Below, piece after piece: positions 28,141 to 36,964 of a stretch of DNA of 64,000 nucleotides. The notes beneath the pieces are model-generated. The model had not been told where the DNA came from. It was given only the letters and a program-made list of their open reading frames with translations, and ran no database searches. Numbering within the stretch: position 1 is the stretch's first letter; every line of letters starts with the position of its first letter. Origin of the DNA: Mycolicibacterium sp. HK-90 (GTDB taxonomy: Bacteria > Actinomycetota > Actinomycetes > Mycobacteriales > Mycobacteriaceae). Where the stretch lies: positions 3,410,001 through 3,474,000 of the forward strand of contig NZ_CP129613.1 of assembly GCF_030486405.1 (NCBI RefSeq). Direction: 5' to 3'. The translations under genes and the position numbers were made by a program.

Positions 28141-28473
28141 ATGCGCCTCCCCGATGCGTTCGACGGCATGGCCGCAGACACCGCGACGACCTCACGGGTG
28201 TTCGGTGAACCGTATGTGACACCCGACGGGGCGACGGTGATACCGGTCAGCAAGATCCGGTGCCGGCCCGACAGCGGGCGATCCGATGCCAGACCGCTGG
28301 GGATCTTCGTCGTCAAGGACGGCAAACCCACCTGGGTTCCGGCCGTGGACAACACACGGATCGCCCTGATGGGTGAACTGATCGGGTTGATGGCAGCGAC
28401 ATTGGCCACGGCCGCTATGGTGCGTCGGCCACCGTGGCCGGATGTCCGTGGCGTGTTCTCGCGGCGAATCTGA
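28141..28473 (+). CDS. GerW/YtfJ-like protein
   Basis: A 110-residue member of the GerW (YtfJ) family, known first from spore germination but found in many non-spore-formers; the biochemical role is unknown. Family features are FGEPYVTPDGATVIPVSKI and PLGIFVVKDGKPTWVPAVD, with a C-terminal hydrophobic helix (LIGLMAATLATAAM). AGGAAGG overlaps the ATG at 28132, so ATG 28141 at normal spacing is the better start. The last 59 bases are antisense to the end of the CcdA gene. Confidence 0.75.
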   Translation: MRLPDAFDGMAADTATTSRVFGEPYVTPDGATVIPVSKIRCRPDSGRSDARPLGIFVVKDGKPTWVPAVDNTRIALMGELIGLMAATLATAAMVRRPPWPDVRGVFSRRI

Positions 28474-29302
28474 CGCACAGGCCCAGCGCCACCAGTACGA
28501 GCAGGCCGAGGACCCACGGCCACGCCCCGTGCCGGTGCACCCAACCGGCGAGTGTGCCCTGAACGCGTCCGGCGGCCGAGATCACCGGGTCATCGGGATC
28601 CCCTGCGGCACTGAACAACTGGATCTCATACCAACCGTAGTAGGCGACGTATGCGCCGACGGCGATCAACAGCGCACCGCTGATCCGGCTGATGTACGGG
28701 ACGATGCGGCGCAGTCGGTCGACCACCGCGGTACTGGCCAGCGCCGTGGCGATGGCCAGTACACCGACGACGAGCATGAATCCCGCCGCGTAGGCGCCGA
28801 ACACCACGGCCCGGTGCAGCGTCGTGTTCGACTCCAGGGTCACCCCGGTGACCGCCAGGAACGGTCCGACAGTGCACGACAGTGAGGCCACCGCGTAGGC
28901 GACGCCGTAGCCGGCCATGGAACCCAGCCGGGCGGTCGGTGCCGACCCGGCACGGCGTGCCAGCGGGCCGGGGACCAACAACCCGAGCCGACGCCCCGCC
29001 AGCAGCCAACCACCCAGCACGACCAGGACGACACCGATGAGCACCGTGACGTAGGGCAGATAACGCTGGACGGTGCTCGCGGCCGCGACGGTCAGCAGCC
29101 CGAAGGTTCCGAATACCGCGACGAACCCCGCAGTCATCACCACGGTCGCGACGAGCGCGCGTCCCACTGCGCTCACCGGCCCGCCCGGGGACGCGCCCCG
29201 CACCACCAAGGCGAGGTACCCGGGCAGCAACGCGAACCCGCACGGATTGAGTGCCGCGACCAGTCCGGCGGCGAACGCCAACCCCACTAGGTTGTCGGGC
29301 AC
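28415..29302 (-). CDS. CcdA-like cytochrome c biogenesis/thiol-disulfide transmembrane protein
   Basis: A 295-residue integral membrane protein of the CcdA/DsbD core family that moves electrons from cytosolic thioredoxin to exported thioredoxin-like proteins. The paired redox cysteines lie in LNPCGFALLPGYLAL (helix 1) and SLSCTVGPFLAV (helix 4); about six to seven hydrophobic helices are visible. It matches M. tuberculosis Rv2877c by memory and starts 8 bases after the dsbE stop, so it is in an operon with its probable partner. Confidence 0.9.
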   Translation of the reverse strand: MPDNLVGLAFAAGLVAALNPCGFALLPGYLALVVRGASPGGPVSAVGRALVATVVMTAGFVAVFGTFGLLTVAAASTVQRYLPYVTVLIGVVLVVLGGWLLAGRRLGLLVPGPLARRAGSAPTARLGSMAGYGVAYAVASLSCTVGPFLAVTGVTLESNTTLHRAVVFGAYAAGFMLVVGVLAIATALASTAVVDRLRRIVPYISRISGALLIAVGAYVAYYGWYEIQLFSAAGDPDDPVISAAGRVQGTLAGWVHRHGAWPWVLGLLVLVALGLCVRFAARTRHGHPATVADAP

Positions 29303-29310
29303 GCCCGGGA

Positions 29311-29829
29311 CTAGCTCTTCAGCGCCGCGACCCGATCAGCCAGCTCCTGCTGCGGCATGGCCGATGTCGGGTTGTTGACGAACGTCGACGACCCGTCGGC
29401 GCGGTAGAACACGTAGGCGGGTTGCCACGGAACGTTGTAGCGCGCCCAGATGGAGCCGTCCGCGTCATTCAGATTGGTGAAGTTCAGGTGGTATTTGTCG
29501 ACGAAACCCTGCATCGCCGCGACATCGGAATGGGCCGCCACCCCGACGAAGCTGACTTGTGGATTCGCCGCGGCAACCTGGCTCACCGACGGAGCCTCGG
29601 CATTGCAGAACGGGCACCAGGGAGTCCAGAACCAGAGCACCGCGGGACGCCCGGTCAGGCTGGACCCGTTGAACGGAGCCCCCGACAACGTGGTGCCGGT
29701 GAATTGCAGCCGATCGTCGGCGGCCGCTGTGGGCGCGGCGACCAGGGCGAACACCATCGCGACCGCGGACAAGACGCCGGCCAGACCGGATATCGCCGGG
29801 ACATGCAGCCGCGGCAGTCGCATCCTCAT
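29311..29829 (-). CDS. mpt53: Exported thioredoxin-like DsbE/MPT53
   Basis: A 172-residue exported thiol-disulfide oxidoreductase. A signal peptide (about 1-37, with LAGVLSAVAMVFALVAAPTAA) precedes a thioredoxin fold with active site WTPWCPFCNAEAP and the cis-Pro strand in VPWQPAYVFY. It corresponds to M. tuberculosis MPT53/DsbE (Rv2878c), which acts on exported proteins. AGGAG lies before ATG 29829. It heads the two-gene operon with the CcdA-like gene. Confidence 0.92.
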   Translation of the reverse strand: MRMRLPRLHVPAISGLAGVLSAVAMVFALVAAPTAAADDRLQFTGTTLSGAPFNGSSLTGRPAVLWFWTPWCPFCNAEAPSVSQVAAANPQVSFVGVAAHSDVAAMQGFVDKYHLNFTNLNDADGSIWARYNVPWQPAYVFYRADGSSTFVNNPTSAMPQQELADRVAALKS

Positions 29830-29926
29830 GGCATTCTCCTTCGCTCAGGGCGCAGCGCACCGACTGCCTGCGCATACCCCCTAACACGGCAGTCGACACC
29901 CCCGGGTTCAAACCACGGCGCGCCGG

Positions 29927-30807
29927 TCAGTTCTGCCGGGGCTGCAACTCCGTGGTGAAGCTGTCCAGGAAGGCCCGGTTGTCGGTGCCGCCGACCGGCC
30001 TGATCACGAACTTCGTCAGGCCCGCCGCCAGGTACCCGTCGAGTTGGCGGTGTAGGGCGGGCCAGTCGGCGGCGACCAGCTCGGCCGGGTCGACGCCGGG
30101 TCGGCGGCGACTGATCGCGGCCAGCACCTCATCCGGGATCGCCCCGTCACCCACGGCGAGGCTGATGCCGTAGTGGTCGGGTTCGATCGTCCGTTCCGCA
30201 GCGGCCGCCGCCTCTTCGATGTGCCGCCGCGCCACGGCCGTCTCGTCCGGGGTGAGGAAGCTGCCCAACCACCCGTCGCCGAGTCGGCCGATGCGGGTCA
30301 GGGCCGCCGGCGCCGATCCGCCCAGCCAGATGTCGATCGGCGGCACCGGCAGCGGCCGCACCTCCGCAGAGCGGACGGTGAAGTACTCGCCCTCGAACGG
30401 CACTGCCTCGCCGGCAAGTGCCGACCGCAGCAACCGCAGTGACTCGTCGAAGACTGCCGCCCGGCGACCGTCCGGAACCACGAAGATGTCCCGCTCCGCG
30501 GGCAGGGCCGAATGCAGGCCGAAGACCGGCAGGACCCGCTTGGGCGCCAGGGCTGCCAGTGAGGCGAGCTGTTTGGCCACCAGCACGGGATGCCGCCCGG
30601 GCAGGATCGCGACCGAGGTCCCGACCTTCAGGCGGCGCGTGCGGGCCAGCGCGTAGGCCATGCCGATGAACGGATCCACGGCCGTGTGGAGACCAGTTCG
30701 GAGAACCACAGCGAGTCGGCCCCGGAGCCCTCCAGGTGATCGACGATGTCGTCGAGGCGGTCGGGTGAGGTCTCGGCGCCCAGCCCGACGCCGAAGCGAA
30801 CCTTCAT
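29927..30807 (-). pseudogene. F420-dependent LLM-class oxidoreductase with a frameshift
   Basis: A luciferase-like (LLM) flavin/F420 oxidoreductase of about 293 residues. From ATG 30807 the first frame encodes MKVRFGVGLGAETSP and then LWFSELVS; the body (VDPFIGMAYALARTRRLKVG onward, then WLGGSAPAALTRIGRLGDGW) is in the next frame. The switch is at 30688-30689, where a CC on the coding strand would need to be CCC to read SELVSHTAVDP. The total, 881 bases, is one short of a multiple of three. This is the same error type as in the molybdopterin gene. The longer open frame that reaches 30844 has an unrelated N terminus. Confidence 0.82.
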
Positions 30808-30893
30808 CGGAGGTTTCCCATGGTTTCCATGGTCGGGTCAACACCGGAAACGCGCCTCTTGTGCCCGGTCGTCCGGCGGTTCAGAGTAAGAAA

Positions 30894-31331
30894 ATGAGCG
30901 AGCAATGGATTCAAGGGTGCTTGGTCCAGCGGATCACGTTTCGTGACGGCCTGGTGCTCAATCTCGACGACTACAACGAGCTGGTCATCTCGGTTCCGCT
31001 CGAGCTGACACTGCCGGAGACGAACACCGACGATTCCGAAGTGGTGGCGATCGACCCGAAGGCCCTGCGCAACGAGGTTCGCCCGCTGTTCGATTTCGCC
31101 GGGCAGCGCTGCACGCATGCCGACTGGGAGGACAACGGGAGCCTCCACCTGAGCTTTTCCGATGGCCACCGGATCGACGTCCGCCCCGACGAGAACCGGA
31201 CCTCGTGGGAGCTGTACGGGAAATACCACGGCTACGCCGCATGCCTGCCGCACGGGCGGGTCCGTGTCGTCCGTCATGATCAGGAGGACTCCGACCAGGA
31301 GGACGACAACATCACCACCCGCGGCGGCTGA
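30894..31331 (+). CDS. Conserved hypothetical protein (DUF6188-like)
   Basis: A 145-residue cytosolic protein with alternating beta strands: VQRITFRDGLVLNLDDYNEL, FAGQRCTHADWEDNGSLHLSF and YGKYHGYAACLPHGRVRV, resembling the DUF6188 group of actinobacterial proteins. It has an acidic C-terminal tail (DQEDSDQEDDN). ATG 30894 is preferred; the frame upstream shows no start with support. Function unknown. Divergent from the LLM gene. Confidence 0.7.
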   Translation: MSEQWIQGCLVQRITFRDGLVLNLDDYNELVISVPLELTLPETNTDDSEVVAIDPKALRNEVRPLFDFAGQRCTHADWEDNGSLHLSFSDGHRIDVRPDENRTSWELYGKYHGYAACLPHGRVRVVRHDQEDSDQEDDNITTRGG

Positions 31332-31370
31332 CCGGCATGCGGCGCGACCGTAGGCAACTACCGACCGGCG

Positions 31371-31841
31371 TCAGCCGACCCCGACCCCGATGATCGGGAT
31401 CCAGACGCCGAACAACCACACACCCCACTGCCGGAATCCGTTGTCCCACACCGGGTTCAATCGATAACCCCAGTAATCGATGGTCGGCGGCAGCGGTCCG
31501 CCTCGCCAGTGGAACGGCGGCGGCGGGCCCCAGCCCCACGGCGGCGGGCCATTACGGTCGTCCCACCAGTCGTGCCGGTTGTTGGCCCACCACGGTCCCT
31601 TGTCGTCCCAGTGACCACGGTCGAAGTCGCGTCCACGATCCTCCCAACCGCGGCCACGATCGTCGAAGTCACGACCGGGTCCACGGTCGCAGAACGGGAA
31701 GCAGTCGTCATTGCCGTGTCCCGGCTTCAGCGGAGCCGGAGCACCCGGCTTCGCCGACGCCACCGGTTCCCCCAAACCCGCGGCGCCCACTCCGATCGCG
31801 CCGACCGCCAACGCAGCCGCCACGAACTTCGTCAGTTTCAT
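31371..31841 (-). CDS. Secreted Gly/Trp/Asp-rich small protein
   Basis: A 156-residue exported protein. The signal peptide (KLTKFVAAALAVGAIGVGAA) ends near ASA-KPG; the mature part is unusual, rich in Trp, Asp, Arg, Gly and Pro (RGHWDDKGPWWANNRHDWWD) with two cysteines in DDCFPFC, ending in a hydrophobic stretch. Mycobacteria have several such proteins without known function. GAGGAGG precedes ATG 31841. Confidence 0.78.
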   Translation of the reverse strand: MKLTKFVAAALAVGAIGVGAAGLGEPVASAKPGAPAPLKPGHGNDDCFPFCDRGPGRDFDDRGRGWEDRGRDFDRGHWDDKGPWWANNRHDWWDDRNGPPPWGWGPPPPFHWRGGPLPPTIDYWGYRLNPVWDNGFRQWGVWLFGVWIPIIGVGVG

Positions 31842-32006
31842 ACTCGAACCTCCTCAGGTCACGACCCCGGCACCAATCCATCCCCCAATGGTCCGGCGCC
31901 GCAACGCCATGCAATCGCCGCTGAAGCGAGCGGCGAGACGTGCACCCCAGTGACATATCGGGGTGACCGATCCGAGCGTTACCTGTTTTCGGCGCGGGTC
32001 CGGCCC

Positions 32007-32012
32007 TACCCT
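32007..32012 (+). promoter_or_regulatory. -10 box for a leaderless cyp124 message
   Basis: TACCCT fits the mycobacterial -10 (TAnnnT) and ends 6 bases before GTG 32019, so transcription would begin at the start codon. No ribosome site precedes the GTG. Confidence 0.5.
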
Positions 32013-32018
32013 GGCGGG

Positions 32019-33293
32019 GTGGGTATCGCACCGCGGATCAACGGGGCACCTCCGCCCGACATCCCCTGTTCTCAGGCCGAGCTAGGGTCCTGGCAGTTCT
32101 GGCGCGAGGACGACGACATCCGGGACGGCGCCTTCGCAGCGTTGCGCCGCGACGCACCGATCTCGTTTCACCCGGCGTGCGTCGTGGCCGGGTTTCCCGA
32201 AACCCAGGGGCACTGGGCGGTGACCCGGTACGACGACGTGTTCCATGCCAGCCGCCACCCGGAGATCTTCAGCTCCGCGTCCGGGATCACCATCGGCGAC
32301 CAAACCTCGGAACTGGCCGAGTATTTCGGCTCGATGATCGTGATGGACGACCCGCGGCACACCCGGCTGCGCAACATCGTGCGCAGTGCGTTCACCCCGC
32401 GAGTGGTCTCCCTGATCGAGGATTCCGTCCGCGACCGGGCCCGTCGACTGGTTTCGGACATGGTGTCCGCGCATCCCGACGGCACCGCCGAACTCGTCAC
32501 CGAACTCGCCGGCCCGCTGCCGCTACAGGTCATCTGCGACATGATGGGCATCCCCGAGCAGGACCACCAGCAGATATTTCACTGGACCAACGTGATCCTG
32601 GGCTTCGGCGATCCCGATCTGACGACCGATTTCGACGAGTTCGCGGCCGTCGCGATGGACATCGGCGCCTACGCGACCGCACTCGCCGACGAGCGCCGGG
32701 CGGTGCCCACCGACGACCTGACCACGAGCCTGGTGCAGGCGGAAGTGGACGGCGAGCGCCTCACCTCGGCCGAGGTGGCCTCGTTCTTCATCCTGCTCGT
32801 GGTCGCGGGCAACGAAACCACCCGGAATGCCATCAGCCACGGTGTTCTGGCGCTCACCCGCTATCCGGAGCAGCGTGAGCTGTGGTGGTCGCGGTATGAG
32901 GAACTGGCGCCCACCGCGGTGGAGGAGATCGTGCGCTGGGCCTCCCCGGTGAGCTACATGCGTCGCACCGTCACCCAGGACACCGTGCTCGGCGGGACCC
33001 CGCTACCGGCCGGGGCCAAGGTGACGCTCTGGTACGGGTCGGCCAATCGGGACGAGTCGAAGTTCGCCGATCCGTGGCGGTTCGACGTCACCCGTCACCC
33101 CAATCCGCACCTCGGTTTCGGCGGTGGCGGCGCCCATTTCTGTCTCGGGGCCAACCTGGCGCGGCGCGAGATCACCGTGGTCTTCGAGGAACTGCACCGG
33201 CAACTGCCCGACCTCGTCGCGACCGAGGAACCCGACCGGCTGCAGTCGTCGTTCATCCACGGCATCAAGCGGATGCCGGTGGCCTGGACCTGA
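32019..33293 (+). CDS. cyp124: Cytochrome P450 CYP124 (methyl-branched lipid omega-hydroxylase)
   Basis: A 424-residue P450 closely following M. tuberculosis CYP124 (Rv2266), which omega-hydroxylates methyl-branched fatty acids and isoprenoids and can also oxidise cholestenone. Landmarks: AELGSWQFWREDDDIRDGAF near the N terminus, ITIGDQTSELAEYFGSMIVM, the I-helix VAGNETTRNAISHG, and the heme loop FGGGGAHFCLGANLARR with Cys375. GTG 32019 begins VGIAPRINGAPPP as in the homologue. The open frame extends far upstream through the opposite gene and should not be read as coding. No KstR-type site is seen upstream. Confidence 0.93.
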   Translation: MGIAPRINGAPPPDIPCSQAELGSWQFWREDDDIRDGAFAALRRDAPISFHPACVVAGFPETQGHWAVTRYDDVFHASRHPEIFSSASGITIGDQTSELAEYFGSMIVMDDPRHTRLRNIVRSAFTPRVVSLIEDSVRDRARRLVSDMVSAHPDGTAELVTELAGPLPLQVICDMMGIPEQDHQQIFHWTNVILGFGDPDLTTDFDEFAAVAMDIGAYATALADERRAVPTDDLTTSLVQAEVDGERLTSAEVASFFILLVVAGNETTRNAISHGVLALTRYPEQRELWWSRYEELAPTAVEEIVRWASPVSYMRRTVTQDTVLGGTPLPAGAKVTLWYGSANRDESKFADPWRFDVTRHPNPHLGFGGGGAHFCLGANLARREITVVFEELHRQLPDLVATEEPDRLQSSFIHGIKRMPVAWT

Positions 33294-33305
33294 AGCCCGC
33301 CCCTC

Positions 33306-33695
33306 TCATCTGACGGTGAGCGTGCCCAGCATCGCGGGGTGGTACAGGCAATAGAAGGCGTACTCCCCCGGCTCGTCCGGGGCCTTCAGCGTCGCCTGCT
33401 CCTTGCCGTCGACGTGGACGTCGAACAGGTCCTTGGTCCGCGACGTCACCGAATGCTCGACCTCGTCGTTGTTCACGATCGTGATCTCGGTGCCGGGTGC
33501 CACCGGACCGAGGGAGCTGAACCCCATGCCCTCGATCGCGATGGTGGGACCGGCGGGTACCGCCGTACCGGGACTGCTCACCGCGGTCTCGTTGTGCTGG
33601 GCGTGGTCGGCCGGTGCATCGGTCTGCCCCCCGCAGCCGACGGCCGTCGCCACCACCATCAATGCCGCCGCGCCCCAGATCGTCATGCGGTTCAT
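33306..33695 (-). CDS. Cupredoxin-domain lipoprotein
   Basis: A 129-residue exported copper-binding protein. A lipobox (ATAVGC, Cys21) follows a short hydrophobic leader, and the cupredoxin domain (about 48-129) carries the type-1 ligands: His in VEHSV, then Cys, His and Met in YCLYHPAML. It may carry electrons or buffer copper in the cell envelope. AAGGGGA precedes ATG 33695. It converges with cyp124, 12 bases apart. Its electron partners are unknown. Confidence 0.87.
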   Translation of the reverse strand: MNRMTIWGAAALMVVATAVGCGGQTDAPADHAQHNETAVSSPGTAVPAGPTIAIEGMGFSSLGPVAPGTEITIVNNDEVEHSVTSRTKDLFDVHVDGKEQATLKAPDEPGEYAFYCLYHPAMLGTLTVR

Positions 33696-33776
33696 CGCGC
33701 GTCCCCTTGAATTCGCTGTGCCGCTCTGGGCCGATTATCGACCCTGCACCGCGGTTTCAGTCGGAGAACGCAGAAG

Positions 33777-34883
33777 TCACCGGGCACCCAGGACATCCAG
33801 CATCCCGGCGGCGGACCGCGGCCAGGTGAACTGTTCGGCGCGTTGCCGGGCACTGCTGCGCCGCTGGAGCTCGGGCCGCCCGATCACCGAGGCGACCGCA
33901 CACGCGATCGCGTGCGGGTCGTTGTCGGCGGTGGCCCCGCTGTCGCAGGTCAGGATCTCGGCCAGCGCAGAGGTGCGGGACACCACGGCCGGAGTTCCGC
34001 AGGCGAGTGCCTCCAGGGCCGCCAGTCCGAAGGTCTCGTGCGGGCCGGGGGCCAGCGCCACATCTGCCGAGGCGAGAATGGTCGCCACCGTGTCGCGGCA
34101 ACCGACGTAGCCGGTGAAGTCCACCGGCAGCCCACTGGCCTGGCGTTCCAGCCGGGCCCGCAACGGCCCTTCGCCGACGACCACCAGGCGCGCATCGACC
34201 CCCGAGTCACGCAGGGCGCCAACGGTATCGATACTGCGGTGGGCGTGTTTCTCCACCGACAACCGGCCGCAGTGCACCAGCAGGGTCTGCTGTGGCGCCG
34301 CCCAGCGGCTGCGCATCTGGGCACTCCGTCGGCGCGGGTGGAACTGCTCGAGGTCCACCCCGAGCGGCACCGTCGCGACGTTCTCCGCACCGATCCGGTC
34401 GAACTCCTCGCGGGCGAAGCCCGTGGTGCACACCACTGCGTCATAGTTCGCCGCGGTCCGGCGGTTGGCGAAGTCGGCGACGGCGCGGGCGGCCGAGCGT
34501 GGGAGCACCTGGCCGACCAGGCGGTCGAGTCGTTCGTGGGAGATCATCACCGTGCCCACGTCGTGCCGACGCCCCCACGGACCCAGCGATCGCAGGGTCA
34601 ACCGGTCCGACACTTCGATGGCGTCCGGCCCCAACCGTTGCAGCAGCGCGGTCACCGGGCCCGGCAACACCGCACGGTAACCGCCGGTGAACGGGATCTG
34701 CCTGGCGGGCAGGGAGATTCGGATGACGCCCGTGTCCAGCACACGCCGTTCGGTATGCGAGCCGGGGACGATCAGGTAGACCTCGTGACCCAGCGCGCAA
34801 TACTCGGCGCCCAGGCGGTCGACCGCGGTACGCAGACCACCCGAGCGCGGCCCGTAGAAGTTGGCAACCTGGACCACCCGCAT
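33777..34883 (-). CDS. pimC: PimC-type GT4 mannosyltransferase
   Basis: A 368-residue GT-B glycosyltransferase of family GT4, closely matching PimC described from M. tuberculosis CDC1551, which adds a third mannose from GDP-mannose to phosphatidylinositol dimannoside. Landmarks are VVQVANFYGPRSGGLRTAV, VMISHERLDRLVGQVLP, HCGRLSVEKHAHRSID and the EX7E nucleotide site in APGPHETFGLAALEALACGT. PimC is not present in every mycobacterium and is partly redundant with other mannosyltransferases, so its presence is a useful strain marker. ATG 34883 starts the protein; no strong ribosome site is visible. Confidence 0.9.
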   Translation of the reverse strand: MRVVQVANFYGPRSGGLRTAVDRLGAEYCALGHEVYLIVPGSHTERRVLDTGVIRISLPARQIPFTGGYRAVLPGPVTALLQRLGPDAIEVSDRLTLRSLGPWGRRHDVGTVMISHERLDRLVGQVLPRSAARAVADFANRRTAANYDAVVCTTGFAREEFDRIGAENVATVPLGVDLEQFHPRRRSAQMRSRWAAPQQTLLVHCGRLSVEKHAHRSIDTVGALRDSGVDARLVVVGEGPLRARLERQASGLPVDFTGYVGCRDTVATILASADVALAPGPHETFGLAALEALACGTPAVVSRTSALAEILTCDSGATADNDPHAIACAVASVIGRPELQRRSSARQRAEQFTWPRSAAGMLDVLGAR

Positions 34884-34969
34884 GCCACGATGACAACCGG
34901 GCCGCGTGTGCGGTCAACAACGGTGCCGCAACGGTGGCCTGAACAGCCGCTGAACAAGCCCGGGGCGAC

Positions 34970-35872
34970 TCAGCCGAGATGGTGGCCGAACCAGTCCTGG
35001 ACCCGGCGCCAGGCGTCCGCCGCGGCCGCCGGATCGTAGCGATCGCCGGTGTCGTTGAAGAACGCATGGTTGGCGTCGGGTTCGGTGATCAACTCGTGCA
35101 CCATCCCGGCTTTCTCGAGCGCCGCGCGGGCCACCGGCTCAGTGGCGTTCACCCGCTGATCCAAGGCGCCGTAGAAGGCGAGCACCGCGACATCACGCGA
35201 TCCGGCGAAGTCCGGATCATCCGGTGTCGGTCCGTAGAACGGCACCGCCGCGGCCAGCTCGGGGACGCCCGAGGCCAGCAGACGCCACACCAGGCCACCA
35301 CCCATGCAGAAACCGACAGCGGCGAGTTTGCGATCCGGTACGCGCCGTCGCACCTCCTCGATCCCGCTCTTGAGGTTCGCGACGAACTCGGCGGGCTCGA
35401 TCTTGCTCAGCGCGGCGGTGGCGGCAGCCGGATCACCGAAGGCGGCGGTGCCGCCCTGGGCCGAGAGCAGGTCGATCGCCAGGGCCGAATACCCGATGCC
35501 GGCAAATCGGCCGGCCACCGAACGGATGTAATCGGTCAGGCCCTTGTTCTCGTGGATCACCAACACCGCCCCGCGGGGTTCGGCAGCGGCAGACCACGCG
35601 CCGCGCAACTCGCCGCCCGGGCCGGGCCAGCTGACCGGCGTGGTGGGCAGTGCGGCTTCGGCGCCCGGGGGCGGGCTGGTTCCCGGTGCCGCGCCGGGCA
35701 TCCCGGCGGGAGCATCCTGCTTCCCCTCAGAGCACGCGGCGATCAGCGCCGCGCCGGCGGCGGCACCGATCCCCAACAGCCCGAGCCGACGCAACGCTTC
35801 GCGGCGCGACAACAGACCGTCGAGGTGGTCGGTCGCGATCTCCTCGGCGATGTAACGCTGCAGTGGGGTCAC
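34970..35872 (-). CDS. Dienelactone hydrolase family protein, Tat lipoprotein
   Basis: A 300-residue alpha/beta hydrolase of the dienelactone hydrolase family. An N-terminal helix is followed by a twin-arginine lipoprotein signal (SRREALRRLGLLGIGAAAGA then lipobox IAAC), so it is probably exported folded and anchored outside the membrane. The catalytic Cys is in VGFCMGGGL, the Asp in GALDQRVN and the His in DANHAFF; the entry motif is HENKGL. GTG 35872 begins VTPLQRYIAEEIA as in homologues; ATG 35935 is an alternative. It is divergent from the SDR at 35939. Confidence 0.85.
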   Translation of the reverse strand: MTPLQRYIAEEIATDHLDGLLSRREALRRLGLLGIGAAAGAALIAACSEGKQDAPAGMPGAAPGTSPPPGAEAALPTTPVSWPGPGGELRGAWSAAAEPRGAVLVIHENKGLTDYIRSVAGRFAGIGYSALAIDLLSAQGGTAAFGDPAAATAALSKIEPAEFVANLKSGIEEVRRRVPDRKLAAVGFCMGGGLVWRLLASGVPELAAAVPFYGPTPDDPDFAGSRDVAVLAFYGALDQRVNATEPVARAALEKAGMVHELITEPDANHAFFNDTGDRYDPAAAADAWRRVQDWFGHHLG

Positions 35873-35938
35873 CTCGGTCAGTATGCGCCGAAATGCCGAA
35901 CCGCAGCGGTGGAACCGGGTGCGCGGGATACTCATCCG

Positions 35939-36865
35939 ATGGGCTGGACACCGGACCCGGATGCGCTGCGCGGACACGTCGCCGTGGTCGCCGGGGCCAC
36001 CCGCGGCGCGGGCCGGGGCATCGCCGCGGCGCTGGGCGAGGCCGGCGCCACCGTCGTGTGCACGGGGCGGAGCAGCCGGTGCGGTAGCCGTGACTCCGAC
36101 TACGACCGGCCCGAAACCATCGAGGAGACAGCGGAACTGGTCTGCGAGCTGGGTGGTTCGGGCGTCCCCGTCAAGGCCGATCACCTCGACGTGACGCAGG
36201 TACGCATGCTGGCCGGCCGGCTCAAGGCCGACTACGGACACATCGACATCCTGGTCAACGACATCTGGGGAGCCGAGGTCCTGAAAGGACCACCCGATTC
36301 CTGGGGCCGCCCGATGTGGCAGCACGATCTCGACGACGGGCTCCGGATGCTGCGCCTCGGCCTGGACACCCACCTGATCACCTCACACTGCCTGCTTCCG
36401 CTGCTGGCTGACCGTCCCGGCGGCCTGTTGGTCGAGATCACGGATGGGACAACCGAATTCAATGCCGACAATCCGCGTCTGTCGGTGTTCTACGACCTGG
36501 TGAAGAACGCCGTCAACCGATTGGCGTTCAGCCATGGGCACGAGCTCGCGGCCTTCGGCGCCACTGCCGTGGCCGTCACCCCGGGCTGGCTGCGCTCGGA
36601 AATGATGCTCGACAACTACGGCGTCACCGAGGACACCTGGCGGCGCGCACTCGACCTGGCCCGGACCGACGGCTACCCGGCCGCACCCCCGGGCTTCGCC
36701 GAATCCGAGTCTCCGCGATTCGTTGGCCGCGGGGTCGCCGCGCTGGCCGCCGACCCGGACCGGGCCCGATGGAATCAGCGCTCGGTGAGCTCGGCCACGC
36801 TCGCCCGTCACTATGGCTTCACCGACCTCGACGGGCACGTTCCGGATGCCTGGGCCCCGCTATAG
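35939..36865 (+). CDS. Short-chain dehydrogenase/reductase
   Basis: A 308-residue SDR. The cofactor motif is GATRGAGRGIAAAL (about 20-33) and the active-site Tyr/Lys lie in FYDLVKNAVNRLA. The residue where catalytic Ser is usual falls in EITDGTTEF, so the Ser is replaced by Thr or Asp. CTGRSSR near the N terminus fits an NADP-preferring pocket. The C-terminal region is longer than in simple SDRs (RHYGFTDLDGHVPDAWAPL). ATG 35939 is divergent from and close to the dienelactone hydrolase gene. Substrate unknown. Confidence 0.85.
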   Translation: MGWTPDPDALRGHVAVVAGATRGAGRGIAAALGEAGATVVCTGRSSRCGSRDSDYDRPETIEETAELVCELGGSGVPVKADHLDVTQVRMLAGRLKADYGHIDILVNDIWGAEVLKGPPDSWGRPMWQHDLDDGLRMLRLGLDTHLITSHCLLPLLADRPGGLLVEITDGTTEFNADNPRLSVFYDLVKNAVNRLAFSHGHELAAFGATAVAVTPGWLRSEMMLDNYGVTEDTWRRALDLARTDGYPAAPPGFAESESPRFVGRGVAALAADPDRARWNQRSVSSATLARHYGFTDLDGHVPDAWAPL

Positions 36866-36928
36866 CCGCAAGTCAGCGGGTTGCCACCGGCCCAGTAGAC
36901 AATTTTTCAAATCTGTTCACGATTTTCG

Positions 36929-36958
36929 TTGACACTGGCGTCACCAGGCAGGTTCTAT
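36929..36958 (+). promoter_or_regulatory. Promoter of the deacylase gene
   Basis: TTGACA (36929-36934), an 18-base spacer, and TTCTAT (36953-36958). The expected start point falls on GTG 36965, so the message may be leaderless. The stretch before it (36900-36930) is unusually AT-rich for this window. Confidence 0.55.
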
Positions 36959-36964
36959 GTCTGG

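Noticed and set aside
31509..32018. Upstream extension of the cyp124 frame by 170 residues
   Set aside because: It runs antisense to the secreted Gly/Trp-rich gene, is low complexity, and CYP124 homologues begin at the GTG 32019 region.
34979..35938. Upstream extension of the SDR frame by 320 residues
   Set aside because: It is the complement of the dienelactone hydrolase gene; the SDR fold begins just after ATG 35939.
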